From positions 124,001-188,000 of the forward strand of contig NZ_FRCN01000004.1 in the NCBI RefSeq assembly GCF_900142925.1: 64,000 bases of DNA. The letters run 5' to 3'. The notes under the pieces were generated by a model, which was given only the letters and a program-made list of their open reading frames with translations, searched no databases and was not told the DNA's origin. The position numbers and the translations under genes were made by a program. Positions 34,277 to 43,320 of the stretch are shown here, piece by piece. The stretch is from Chitinophaga sp. CF418. Lineage in GTDB: Bacteria; Bacteroidota; Bacteroidia; Chitinophagales; Chitinophagaceae. The first letter of the stretch is position 1. Each line of letters begins with the position of its first letter.

Positions 34277-35659
34277 ATGTTCCGAAAAATAACCCTTGCA
34301 CTGGCTTCATCAATGCTTATCTTTTCATGTCGCAAAGATGACGTAGTCAAACCTCATATCCCTACCGGCCCCGTTACTCAAAAAGAGATCAATAACTGGA
34401 TGCTCGACAGCATGCGATACTTTTATCTCTGGAATAACACGCTACCTGCTGTGGCCGACACCCAACCATCCGCCACGGAGTTCCTCACCCGGATAAAGAA
34501 TACTGCTGACAGGTTTTCTGTTATATACCGGCAGGACGATCCTTCCAGCTTTCCGAAATATATGCTCTACTCATTTGGTATCGCGTACAGCATTATCAGC
34601 TATGCCACTGCACCCGGCGGGGCTATAGGCGTGATCAATCTGGTAGTACCCGGTTCTGCCCCGGTTTCTCAGGGCCTGGAAAGAGGACAATATTTTACTG
34701 CTATCAATGGCACAACAATTACAATGGCCAATGCGGCAACGCTTAGCGGGGAAATGCTGAATGCCAGCAGTGCAACGCTTACCATGGCCACAGTGAATGG
34801 CACCACGGTAACTAAGGGAGAAAATATTGCCCTCACGGCGCAATCCGTCCGTGAGCAGCCTGTTTACAAACAAAGTATACAAAAGGTAAATAATAAGACG
34901 GTCGCCTATCTGTTCTACAATGCCTTTGATGACAATTATAATCAGAACCTGATCAATGCATTCCAGCAATTTAAAACCGCCGGCGCTACAGAACTGATAC
35001 TGGACCTTCGGTACAATCCCGGCGGAAGTGTGGCAGGCGCAGCACTACTGAATGCACTGATTGCCCCGGGAATAAATGAGGGCAGCACATTTGCAAAGTA
35101 TTCAGGCAACAACAATATGGGACAGCGAACCGTCACCTATAAAGCCACGCTGGCTGTACCTGAAAGCGGCGGCGCTATATCATTCAGTTCACTTTCTCCA
35201 GACAGGCTTTCATTAGAACGTGTATTTATTCTTTCCGGTCCGCAGACTGCATCTGCTGCAGAATTAACTATCAACACACTAAAACCTTATATGCAGGTTG
35301 TGCAGATAGGTCTTAATACCCTGGGGAAAGATAAAGCTGCCGTCATCATTAGTGATATGCGCTCTCCCAAACGCATTCCTTATACGCTCTTGCCCATCAC
35401 CTATAACCTTGCAAATGCAAAAGGAGAAGGCGGATATACAAATGGTATTACACCAGACTATCGCATAGATGAACTATCCCAACTGCCATTGCTGCCAATC
35501 GGAGACATAAGCGATCCGCTTATCGCCAAAGCTATCTCTTTGATTTCCGGAGGCGGCAGACAACAGAGTTATTCAGAGACCATTGTACAACGCCACTTTG
35601 ACTCACAGGCAGCAATGGCTGATGGGAATATTCTGAAAATACCAGCCGGATTGAGATAA
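34277..35659 (+). CDS. S41-family peptidase lipoprotein (CtpA/tricorn-type)
   Basis: A 460-residue lipoprotein; the ATG at 34277 gives the signal MFRKITLALASSMLIFSC with lipobox LIFSC. An earlier ATG at 34247 overlaps the sigma gene and would spoil the signal. A PDZ-like domain (INLVVPGSAPVSQGLERGQYF) is followed by the S41 core: LILDLRYNPGGSVAGAALL, and FILSGPQTASAAELTIN with the catalytic serine, then the lysine in NTLGKDKAA. It is probably periplasmic, degrading or processing exported proteins. The start is 19 bases after the ECF sigma gene, so the two are probably one operon. Confidence 0.88.
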   Translation: MFRKITLALASSMLIFSCRKDDVVKPHIPTGPVTQKEINNWMLDSMRYFYLWNNTLPAVADTQPSATEFLTRIKNTADRFSVIYRQDDPSSFPKYMLYSFGIAYSIISYATAPGGAIGVINLVVPGSAPVSQGLERGQYFTAINGTTITMANAATLSGEMLNASSATLTMATVNGTTVTKGENIALTAQSVREQPVYKQSIQKVNNKTVAYLFYNAFDDNYNQNLINAFQQFKTAGATELILDLRYNPGGSVAGAALLNALIAPGINEGSTFAKYSGNNNMGQRTVTYKATLAVPESGGAISFSSLSPDRLSLERVFILSGPQTASAAELTINTLKPYMQVVQIGLNTLGKDKAAVIISDMRSPKRIPYTLLPITYNLANAKGEGGYTNGITPDYRIDELSQLPLLPIGDISDPLIAKAISLISGGGRQQSYSETIVQRHFDSQAAMADGNILKIPAGLR

Positions 35660-35961
35660 TAATAAATCAGCTGGCAAATTAACTTTGATACCCCCGGTAT
35701 AGTTTTAATTACTACCGTACGAACGCACTAACCGGGTAGGCACCGGCGGGGTATGCCGGGTAGTGAACACCTAAAGGAGGAAAGACCAGACTAATATTCG
35801 GATTAGCTCCACCGTATGGGTAACACATAAAAAAAGGTATGCTGTCGATACAACATACCATTAGTGAAACATTCTATGAGACGTTATTCCTTATAACATC
35901 TTATTTCTAGTCGGGGGGTATTGTGTCTTTTAGTATTGAATCCGTTTAACAAAATAATATT
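35660..35961. other. gene-free stretch with hairpins between convergent genes
   Basis: No gene is seen in these 302 bases. A hairpin with a 10-base stem and one mismatch (CACTAACCGG with CCGGGTAGTG) spans 35726-35765, and a terminator for the minus-strand gene lies at 35829-35859. A purine-rich AAAGGAGGAAAG follows the hairpin but no plausible start codon and frame do. Confidence 0.5.
35829..35859 (-). terminator. terminator of the receptor/lipoprotein operon
   Basis: GGTATG..TGT pairs with ACA..CATACC across CGAT, with one bulged pair, and is followed on the minus strand by seven T residues. It lies about 100 bases past the last lipoprotein gene. Confidence 0.8.
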
Positions 35962-36717
35962 TTAATAGACTGCACTTTCAGCCAGAAATTTCCATCTTCC
36001 TCTAGCCTGCATTCCTGTCAGCGTCATGATCTGCCGTTCACCTGGTAAAATATTTAGCGATAATCCATCTATGCCAAATGCATCTACCAGAAATTCACCA
36101 GTAGCTTTATTTTTCAGTTTGATTATATATTGGATCGGTAACCCGTCTTCACCGGTTACCGCTAGTGCTGTCTGATTAGAATGTAGCTTATTCTTTTCAA
36201 GGTTCGTCCAGGAAATACCGGTGTCGTCATAATCCGTCCCATTAAACTTGAATAGATATGCGTCTACATGTACATCATCTGCCTGTAATTCTGCAGGCAA
36301 CTGATTAAATAAGAAAAATACAGCTGAATCAGCAGGTATATTTCCGTCACCGCCAGTCATAAAACTCTGTATACCTAACGTAGGGCTATATGCCAGTTTT
36401 AACATCAGTTTGTCACCGGCAAGTGCATTTACGACAGTATCCAGCAGCAGGCTGTCGGTCCCTGCCTTTTTAAATGAAATTGTACTTGATTGTCCAGCCG
36501 CCAGCATCAGAGGAGAAGAAATTCCCGCAACAGTTCCGGCAGAAAGTGAATCAACTTTGGTTTGTCCCACATATATATCAACATTAGCTGTGCCAGGCAA
36601 TGCCAGCAGTTCAGCTGTAAAAGAAGCGAAGCTAAATTCGCTTACTGGTTCCCCCTTTTTGCATGCTGCCAGCAATACTAAAGCAGCCAATAAAATAACC
36701 TTTGAAAATCTCAGCAT
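35962..36717 (-). CDS. lipoprotein of unknown function, DUF4397-like
   Basis: A 251-residue lipoprotein with the lipobox LAAC (cysteine at residue 19). The N-terminal domain has ALPGTANVDIYVGQTKVDSL and LAAGQSSTISFKKAG, which resemble the beta-sandwich repeat of DUF4397 proteins, but I am not certain of the family. It follows the beta-helix lipoprotein gene by about 70 bases and is followed by a terminator. It may be a surface accessory protein of the TonB receptor system (inference from position). Confidence 0.65.
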   Translation of the reverse strand: MLRFSKVILLAALVLLAACKKGEPVSEFSFASFTAELLALPGTANVDIYVGQTKVDSLSAGTVAGISSPLMLAAGQSSTISFKKAGTDSLLLDTVVNALAGDKLMLKLAYSPTLGIQSFMTGGDGNIPADSAVFFLFNQLPAELQADDVHVDAYLFKFNGTDYDDTGISWTNLEKNKLHSNQTALAVTGEDGLPIQYIIKLKNKATGEFLVDAFGIDGLSLNILPGERQIMTLTGMQARGRWKFLAESAVY

Positions 36718-36787
36718 GTTTTTAATTTGTTTTTAAAGAAAGTGTGGAGAGACTTGCTCTCCACACTTATAGTGATGACCTCAGATC

Positions 36788-38152
36788 TTAGAGACGTACG
36801 AAACCGGCAGTCCAGTCAGCACCACCGAATGTGAATGCACCAGCAGCAAATGTGCGGGCATCGGAAGTAGCTGCTGGGTAGTAACCAGCTACAGTTCTTG
36901 CGAACGGATTAACCAGGCTGATACCTGTGTTCGGGTTAGTTCCGCTATAAGCACTGTTATCAACGGTAGCTTTGTTGTAGAAGTCTGCTAAAGAAGCATT
37001 AAGTTCATTAGCGTATGGAGCCCATGGAGTTGATACAGTTACATATGCATGCACCAGATTGTTACTCAGAGTAGAAAGACCTCTGAAGTAAGCAGATTTA
37101 GTGTTACCTAAAGCTGTATCAAGAGAAACACCAGTCAGGAAACCCATAACGACAGAGTTCTGAAGATTGAAACGAGCGCTTCTTCTGAAGTGTGCGCCAC
37201 GACCATATTTACCAGTACCAGATGGCTGACCGTTAGTGATGCTGGCAGCAGCAATAGTTGGCTGACCGATGATAGTGATGTGGTTCAGAACTGGTTTGGT
37301 GAACGGAGTCTTAGTTGAATCGCCTGTAGACAGACCGTCGCACTCGATACCATTTGACTGGCTCTTGTCAGCACGTGCAGGATCGGAAACACCCAATGCA
37401 AAATTAATTGTACCGGTATAACCGTTGTCGAAATCGAACATGTCATCCAGTGGATCAACTGCGATCAGGTAAGAAGCGCTAACAGTACCACCAAAGAATT
37501 CGAATGCATCATCTTTTGATTTGTAAACTTCAACGTGGTTGATTGTAGTACCTGAACCAACACCGGCCAGAGTCAGACCGTTCAGTTCATTGTCAGTAGA
37601 CAGTTCATAACCAGCATACTCGATTCTAACATAAGTCAGAACACCTGAGTTGTCAGTATTAACTGAACCACCATAGTAAGGACTTGCAGGAGGTGTACCA
37701 CCGATACCTTCTACCAGAGCAGTATCTCCCTGGTTGATATCAGCTTTACCTAAGAGAACAATACCACCCCAGTCGCCAGATACAGGAGATGCCTGATCTG
37801 AAGTGAAGAGGATTGGAGCAGCCTGGGTACCAGCTGCATTGAGTTTAGAACCGCGGGTGATAACCAGTGTACCACCTGGAGCACCTTTAATACCCTGGAT
37901 CAATGCACCTGGAGCGACGGTCAGTGTGGCGTTGTTAGAAACGTACACTATTCCACTCAGCTTGTAAATTTTACAATCACCCAGATACAGGTTAGAAGTG
38001 ATTACACCGGAGATGGTGCTATCACCACAGGTGTGGTCAGCTGCAGCAGCTGTCAATGGACGGTCGTTTACGACATTGCTTTCTTTCTTACAAGCGGTGC
38101 TCAGTGCGATCAGAGCAGCAGCAACAGAAAGAATAAGAGAGTGTTTTCTCAT
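36788..38152 (-). CDS. secreted right-handed beta-helix lipoprotein
   Basis: A 454-residue lipoprotein (lipobox ALSTAC, cysteine near residue 21). The mature part has parallel beta-helix-type repeats: GIVYVSNNATLTVAPGALIQGI, GDWGGIVLLGKADINQGD, GVLTYVRIEYAGYELS and NGLTLAGVGSGTTINHVEVYKSKDDAFEFFGG, each quoted partly. The SKDDAFEFFGG motif and the PARADKSQSNGIECDG segment are typical of a family I know next to TonB receptors in Bacteroidota. Function is unknown. It probably lies on the cell surface as partner of the receptor upstream. Confidence 0.75.
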   Translation of the reverse strand: MRKHSLILSVAAALIALSTACKKESNVVNDRPLTAAAADHTCGDSTISGVITSNLYLGDCKIYKLSGIVYVSNNATLTVAPGALIQGIKGAPGGTLVITRGSKLNAAGTQAAPILFTSDQASPVSGDWGGIVLLGKADINQGDTALVEGIGGTPPASPYYGGSVNTDNSGVLTYVRIEYAGYELSTDNELNGLTLAGVGSGTTINHVEVYKSKDDAFEFFGGTVSASYLIAVDPLDDMFDFDNGYTGTINFALGVSDPARADKSQSNGIECDGLSTGDSTKTPFTKPVLNHITIIGQPTIAAASITNGQPSGTGKYGRGAHFRRSARFNLQNSVVMGFLTGVSLDTALGNTKSAYFRGLSTLSNNLVHAYVTVSTPWAPYANELNASLADFYNKATVDNSAYSGTNPNTGISLVNPFARTVAGYYPAATSDARTFAAGAFTFGGADWTAGFVRL

Positions 38153-38246
38153 GGGTTCTCGTTTTGAGTTTGTTTGTTTTTTGTGTTTGTGTCTAAGAAT
38201 ACTACCTGATCAGGGTTTTTTCTTGGGTTTACGCGTATGCAAAAAT

Positions 38247-41200
38247 TTAGAAACTATATGTAAGAGTTGCACTATAAGTCCTGCCTGGTTTTGCCTGATA
38301 ATCTATCCGGTCCTCTCCTTTTTTGTATAGCAGGTCTTTGACACTTGGGTCTTTCTCGTTATTACTGATAGCTGGGTCTTTATAAAAATTTCTGTAAACG
38401 ATCGAATAGCTATTCAACAGATTAGAAACATTCAGACGCAGCTGCATTTTCTGTTTCAGCATTCTGATTGCCAGCTGTGCATCAAGTGCCTCCAGTGGAC
38501 GCTCAAAAAGTGATTCGCTATAATACAGCGCCGGACGGAACATCCTGTTGCTGACATAGTTGTATACAAGGCTAAATGAAGCAGGTTTTACATCGTAATA
38601 GAATCCCGCATTTACCATGTAGTTACTAGCACCAGTCTGCGGCCTCTTCTCCTCTTTCCTCACAGATTCACTTGGGAGTACTTTATTGGGATCATTAGGG
38701 TCCATTCTGTTGAAATCAATATCCACAGGCGTTACACGTGAATCCAATGCTGTGAAGTTTCCATAAAGTGTGATATTCTTAATAACAGGCACATTTGTAA
38801 ATGCCAGCGTCTTTCTTACTTCTATCTCCAGACCATAGTTCTTTGCTGTCCTGTTATTCTTGAGATTATATAACCTTATGTCGCCCTGTTTGTAAATCTC
38901 CATGGGGTCTTTAAAGTTTTTGTAGAACAGGGACGCTGATATTATTTCTCCCGGACCAGGATACCACTCGTAACGGAAATCAAAATGCTGTACAGTTGTT
39001 GACTTCACCAAAGCGCTTTCATATGCGCCACCTAACTCGAAATCATACTCACGGAAGAAGGAAAGCTCTCTGAGATCCGGACGAATGATACTCTTTGCAT
39101 AAGACAACCGAAGATTCATCGCCGGAGTAACACTATAGGTCAGATTTGCAGAGGGGAAGAGATGCCAGTTGGGCTCACGGTTCAACAGCGCACTATAGTC
39201 CAGCTGATTGTTTCCACCCCTTGATGCGTTAATCTCTCTGAACACAGAATCCAATACGCTATTGATCTTATTGAGATTGAAATATTCTGCTCTTACACCC
39301 CATACCAATCTCCACTTTTCGTTGATCTTATTATCCAGCATTGCATACATACCATGCAATACTGCTGTTCTGTGAAAATCGTCAGTGAACCGGCTCAGGT
39401 AGATTTCACCACCTCTTTCCGGTGTAAACAACTGTGACAATGGTGGGTAATCCTCAGAATTAAAACCTTTAGATCCCGAATTCAACACATAGAACAGCCT
39501 GTTCTTGCTCCATCCTGAATAACCCACTTTAAAGGTATTGTCTGTCTGGAAGTTACCACCGCCGAATTTAAACGGAGCCGATAATGCAACATCCCAGTTG
39601 TAATCTTTCTCATACGCTCTGCTCCACCAACGTAAAGCGCCCTCACTGATACCACCGCTAAATGGTGATCTGATATTAAACTCATTAGAGGGCAGTTTGC
39701 TATCTTCCATTGTGGTAGCAAGGAACTGGTGATTGTCTGGCTTTTGCTTGTCCAGCAATACATAACTACCCAACCATTTGAGTTTGATACCACGTTTGCC
39801 TAAAGCCTGCTCCCCCTTTAATTGCGTTTGCCAGAGGGAAGTCTGTGTTGTGAGATCATAATATCCCAGCAAATGTCCGTTTGGATCAGCATGCTCACCT
39901 TCTCCAATCAGTAACTGCTGGTCCAGTGTACGGATGTAAATACTTTGCAGATTTAATCTCGTGCGATCACTTTTATAGCCGATGCCTACTAATCCTCCCA
40001 GGTTCGTGATAAATCCATATCTTTTACCGCTAAAACCACCGTCAAATCCATCCCTCGTCATTTCTATATCCTGTGTTTGAAACGTATTTCTGTAGCTCGC
40101 AGATGCCACAATACCAATTTGCCTGTTGCCAGTGAGTGGCAATACTTTTCCAGCTGATAACTGATAGTTCTGTGAAACCGGCGCTTTCATTTCATATACG
40201 CCCCAGTTATTGCTGAATTGCTTTACATCTTTATTGCCCGCTTCATATTTTGCAATAACGTCAGCAGAGCTATTCCACTTCTGCTGCCCCAGCAAATTCC
40301 TGTGATCGGAAGCTTTACCCCAATATTCCTTGCCTTCCAGCTTCAGGCTGCGGAAATTCTCACCAGTAGTCAGATTATTAATACTACCTCCTACACCTAT
40401 GTTCAGGAAATTCTGCGCAGGCATGTCAAGCGTATTCACTTCCACCAGACCACCACCAAATTCAGCACTGCGATCTGGCGTTAATGTCTTTACTACAGTA
40501 ACATTTTCTACTATATTCGAAGGGATAATATCGAAACTGAAGTTCTTTCTATTCAGTTCAGTGCTCGGCATTATCTGACCATTCAGTACTGCCTGATTAT
40601 AACGCTCACTTAATCCTCTTACTACAACGTACTTATTGTCTACCGTAGACAGACCACTTACACGTTTCAAGACATCACCTATATTTTTATCGGGTGTCCG
40701 GCTGATCTGCTCAGCGCTGATACCATCCGTAATGGCAGCATTATTCTTCTGCAGCGCGTACAAACCCTCTACTGAGGCACGTTTGTAATTCCCGGTAACA
40801 GTAACTTCCTTTAACCGGGAACTGCTGCTCTTCATGATAATATCAAGTGGAGTGATCCCTCCTTCTTTCACTATCACTTCAGTCACTTTACGAGTGTCAT
40901 AAGAAACATAACTGAATGTAAGTGTATAGGTACCTGGCGCCAGGTTCAATTCATATGTTCCGTCAACACTTGTCACAACTCCCAATCCGCCATCAGCCTG
41001 GATTGTGACACCAGGTAAGGGTTCATTTTTATTATCAACAATTTTCCCTTTTACACGTCCTTTTTCTTTATTGGACGATTTCTCCTGTTTACCTTGCTTC
41101 AGGGCAACGGTATTATTTGCAAAAACGATGTCTATCGGCGTATATAGATCCAGATAATTCAAAACCTGCCCCAGTGGCTGCCCATCGAATTTCACAGCTT

Positions 41201-41405
41201 CTAACGTACAATGTGCCAGATAATCCGGATCATACGCGAAAGTATAAGATGTCTGCTGCTCAAGTGATTTTACAACGGCTGCAGCATTCGTGTGTTGTAA
41301 ATTCACTGATACTTTGTCCCCTAATGATTGATAAGATTGTCCCACTAACACAACAGGAAACCCTGCTGTTAAAAAACATAACAGGAAAGCTTTCCAACTG
41401 TGCAT
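38247..41405 (-). CDS. TonB-dependent receptor with STN and carboxypeptidase-like domains
   Basis: Outer-membrane receptor of 1052 residues from the ATG at 41405, which gives a proper signal peptide (MHSWKAFLLCFL) and follows GGGAGAG at short distance; an in-frame ATG at 41444 would add 13 residues. Domains in order: STN (SVNLQHTNAAAVVKSLEQ), carboxypeptidase-like (VKGKIVDNKNEPLPGV), plug (KEVTVTGNYKRAS and DVLKRVSGLSTVDNKYVVVRGLSERY) and a 22-strand barrel ending YSATLTYSF. The STN domain and the FecR gene upstream point to transmembrane signalling. The ligand is unknown. Confidence 0.9.
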   Translation of the reverse strand: MHSWKAFLLCFLTAGFPVVLVGQSYQSLGDKVSVNLQHTNAAAVVKSLEQQTSYTFAYDPDYLAHCTLEAVKFDGQPLGQVLNYLDLYTPIDIVFANNTVALKQGKQEKSSNKEKGRVKGKIVDNKNEPLPGVTIQADGGLGVVTSVDGTYELNLAPGTYTLTFSYVSYDTRKVTEVIVKEGGITPLDIIMKSSSSRLKEVTVTGNYKRASVEGLYALQKNNAAITDGISAEQISRTPDKNIGDVLKRVSGLSTVDNKYVVVRGLSERYNQAVLNGQIMPSTELNRKNFSFDIIPSNIVENVTVVKTLTPDRSAEFGGGLVEVNTLDMPAQNFLNIGVGGSINNLTTGENFRSLKLEGKEYWGKASDHRNLLGQQKWNSSADVIAKYEAGNKDVKQFSNNWGVYEMKAPVSQNYQLSAGKVLPLTGNRQIGIVASASYRNTFQTQDIEMTRDGFDGGFSGKRYGFITNLGGLVGIGYKSDRTRLNLQSIYIRTLDQQLLIGEGEHADPNGHLLGYYDLTTQTSLWQTQLKGEQALGKRGIKLKWLGSYVLLDKQKPDNHQFLATTMEDSKLPSNEFNIRSPFSGGISEGALRWWSRAYEKDYNWDVALSAPFKFGGGNFQTDNTFKVGYSGWSKNRLFYVLNSGSKGFNSEDYPPLSQLFTPERGGEIYLSRFTDDFHRTAVLHGMYAMLDNKINEKWRLVWGVRAEYFNLNKINSVLDSVFREINASRGGNNQLDYSALLNREPNWHLFPSANLTYSVTPAMNLRLSYAKSIIRPDLRELSFFREYDFELGGAYESALVKSTTVQHFDFRYEWYPGPGEIISASLFYKNFKDPMEIYKQGDIRLYNLKNNRTAKNYGLEIEVRKTLAFTNVPVIKNITLYGNFTALDSRVTPVDIDFNRMDPNDPNKVLPSESVRKEEKRPQTGASNYMVNAGFYYDVKPASFSLVYNYVSNRMFRPALYYSESLFERPLEALDAQLAIRMLKQKMQLRLNVSNLLNSYSIVYRNFYKDPAISNNEKDPSVKDLLYKKGEDRIDYQAKPGRTYSATLTYSF

Positions 41406-41524
41406 AACTCTCCCATTACAAAACCCCTTTGTAGATTTTTGCATACTTTAGAAATTGCTATTTAATAGTAAATAAATACAGGCCGGGTACTCTTTCCCCG
41501 ATAAAATATGTTGTGACCTTTAAA

Positions 41525-42487
41525 TTATTTTGCCGTAGTTATCTCATACGTGTTTTCGTCCTTCTTCTCAACCCGGAAACCATGTACATATCTTATAGCT
41601 TCCAGAATATATTCAATCGGTGCACCTGCCCGGAACACACCGGAGACTTTATATGATCTTTTTACAGTTTTGTCCATAACAATGTTACATCCATAACGGG
41701 ATTGTAATTTAGCAAACACGTCTTCCAATGACGTTTTGTCAAATACGAGCTTTCCATTTTTCCAGTCCATTACTTCTCTGACATTGAACGCCACTGGCTT
41801 GAGGTAGTTATTTCCACCGTAGCGTATCATTTCTCCGGGCTTCAGTATAAGAGAGAATGATTCACTTATCACAGCTATCTTTCCATCCAGCAAGCTTACC
41901 TGAATGCTACTGTCAGCAAAATTGCCGGTAGAAATATTAAAAGAAGTACCTAGTGCTGTTGTTTTCAGTTTACCAGTATGAACACTGAAAGATTTCTTCG
42001 GATCCTGCGCTACTTCAAAAAATGCCTCGCCCTGTAACCAAACTTCCCTGCTGGTGTCATTATAGTTATAGGGATAAACTATCCTTGAATGAGGCGCCAA
42101 CCAAACACGCGACCCATCCGTCATTGTCATTAACTTAATATTCCTGTCATTGTTGGTTAGCGTATCCCAGGTGAGTGCGAGCGTCACCTTCCCTCCATTT
42201 CGTTGCCTAAGCTGTAACAACCATGTACAAACACCCAAAAGCACCACCACTGCCGCAGCTACACTATACCACCGGCTGTAAACAACCGCTCCTTTCCTTC
42301 CTTTGCCAGCTGGGCTTACCAACGGTTCTATCTTTGTTTCCTCTTCGATCTCTTCATATATATTATCAAACCACTCATCTGCTTCGGGCGTTTCGGGCTG
42401 ATCAAGATAAGCAGCAACCTGTTCAGCTTCTGCTGCTGTACAGTCACCCTTAAAATATCTTTCAAGTAATTGCTTATCTATTTTCAT
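41525..42487 (-). CDS. FecR-family anti-sigma/transducer protein
   Basis: A 320-residue inner-membrane protein. The cytoplasmic part (MKIDKQLLERYFKGDCTAAEAEQV) binds a sigma factor in known homologues, one membrane helix (SVAAAVVVLLGVCTWLL, near residues 77-94) follows, then the periplasmic FecR domain (LTMTDGSRVWLAPHSRIVYP) and the C-terminal DUF4974 domain (LVFDKTSLEDVFAKLQSRY). The ATG at 42487 was chosen over an in-frame ATG at 42508. It lies just upstream of the STN-bearing receptor. The usual ECF sigma gene is missing on either side. Confidence 0.92.
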   Translation of the reverse strand: MKIDKQLLERYFKGDCTAAEAEQVAAYLDQPETPEADEWFDNIYEEIEEETKIEPLVSPAGKGRKGAVVYSRWYSVAAAVVVLLGVCTWLLQLRQRNGGKVTLALTWDTLTNNDRNIKLMTMTDGSRVWLAPHSRIVYPYNYNDTSREVWLQGEAFFEVAQDPKKSFSVHTGKLKTTALGTSFNISTGNFADSSIQVSLLDGKIAVISESFSLILKPGEMIRYGGNNYLKPVAFNVREVMDWKNGKLVFDKTSLEDVFAKLQSRYGCNIVMDKTVKRSYKVSGVFRAGAPIEYILEAIRYVHGFRVEKKDENTYEITTAK

Positions 42488-43320
42488 TATTGGTAAGTCG
42501 TAATCCAAATATTCAATCTACATAAAGAGAACGCTGGCCGAAGAAAGAAATACCAATGAGAAAACACGAGTTCATAATTCCTTAACATTAAAGCCTGAGA
42601 GTGGTCTTAATCTCCCCACTCTCCCCCCTACCCCTGCGGTTAAGCCCACCGTTCGCATATTTGCAGCGTTCGATATACCTGAGTATCCACTATGCGGTAT
42701 TTACCCACCGAACACAAAAAAAGCGTATGGTAGATACCATACGCTTGTTGTTAAGATTGTCATGTGAATGTTCGAGAATGCAAATCGTGTAGGCTTTTAA
42801 TGGTCATTATGGGGCTCAGAGATTTTGTTCAAATCATCTTCACTCCCACCCAATGAGAAATAATTGCCTTTATAAATATCTTTATTGAATATTGTTTTTG
42901 ATGTTGTTTGTTGTCGGCATATAGTCTTCTAATGTTAACTTTCGTTTCTCAGTACGTGTTACCTATCGTCAAACAATGTTGATAAATATTTATTCATACA
43001 TGCATCATTTAATGAATGTTTGAACATCTATTCTTTCCTTTCTACTCCTGTATTCTTGCGGGCTTCCACTTTAGTGAAATATGATAGGTTCCCTCCCCTT
43101 CTATTCATTGCTCTTTTGGAAAAGCAATGCTCTTTGTTGACAAAGGGTTTTCTATTCATACGTGTCGTTGCGTCAAGGGTTACACACAAATCAATCCTCT
43201 ATTTCCGGAAGTCTTCATGCAAATTACATCAATTCACTGAAAGTTCCACAGCAGTCGGATAAATTTTCAACCGTTTTACATACAACTTTTGTGTCAGACC
43301 CGCATTATTAGTTGTCCATA
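42488..43320. other. long gene-free, AT-rich stretch with terminator and hairpins
   Basis: About 830 bases without a supported gene between the FecR gene and the amino-acid permease. A strong terminator lies at 42715-42746. Two adjacent hairpins occur at 43107-43130 (CATTGCT with AGCAATG) and 43132-43149 (CTCTTTG with CAAAGGG). No intrinsic terminator is seen right after the permease stop at 43321, so the permease transcript may run through here. One + strand open frame of 80 codons (43020-43262) has no family features. Confidence 0.6.
42715..42746 (-). terminator. strong intrinsic terminator, minus strand
   Basis: AAGCGTATGGTA (42721-42732) pairs perfectly with TACCATACGCTT (42735-42746), and the minus-strand side continues into a T run. 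It can end a transcript arriving from the permease gene 575 bases upstream. Confidence 0.88.

Noticed and set aside
43020..43262. 80-codon plus-strand frame in the gene-free region
   Set aside because: No motif, no promoter, and atypical composition.
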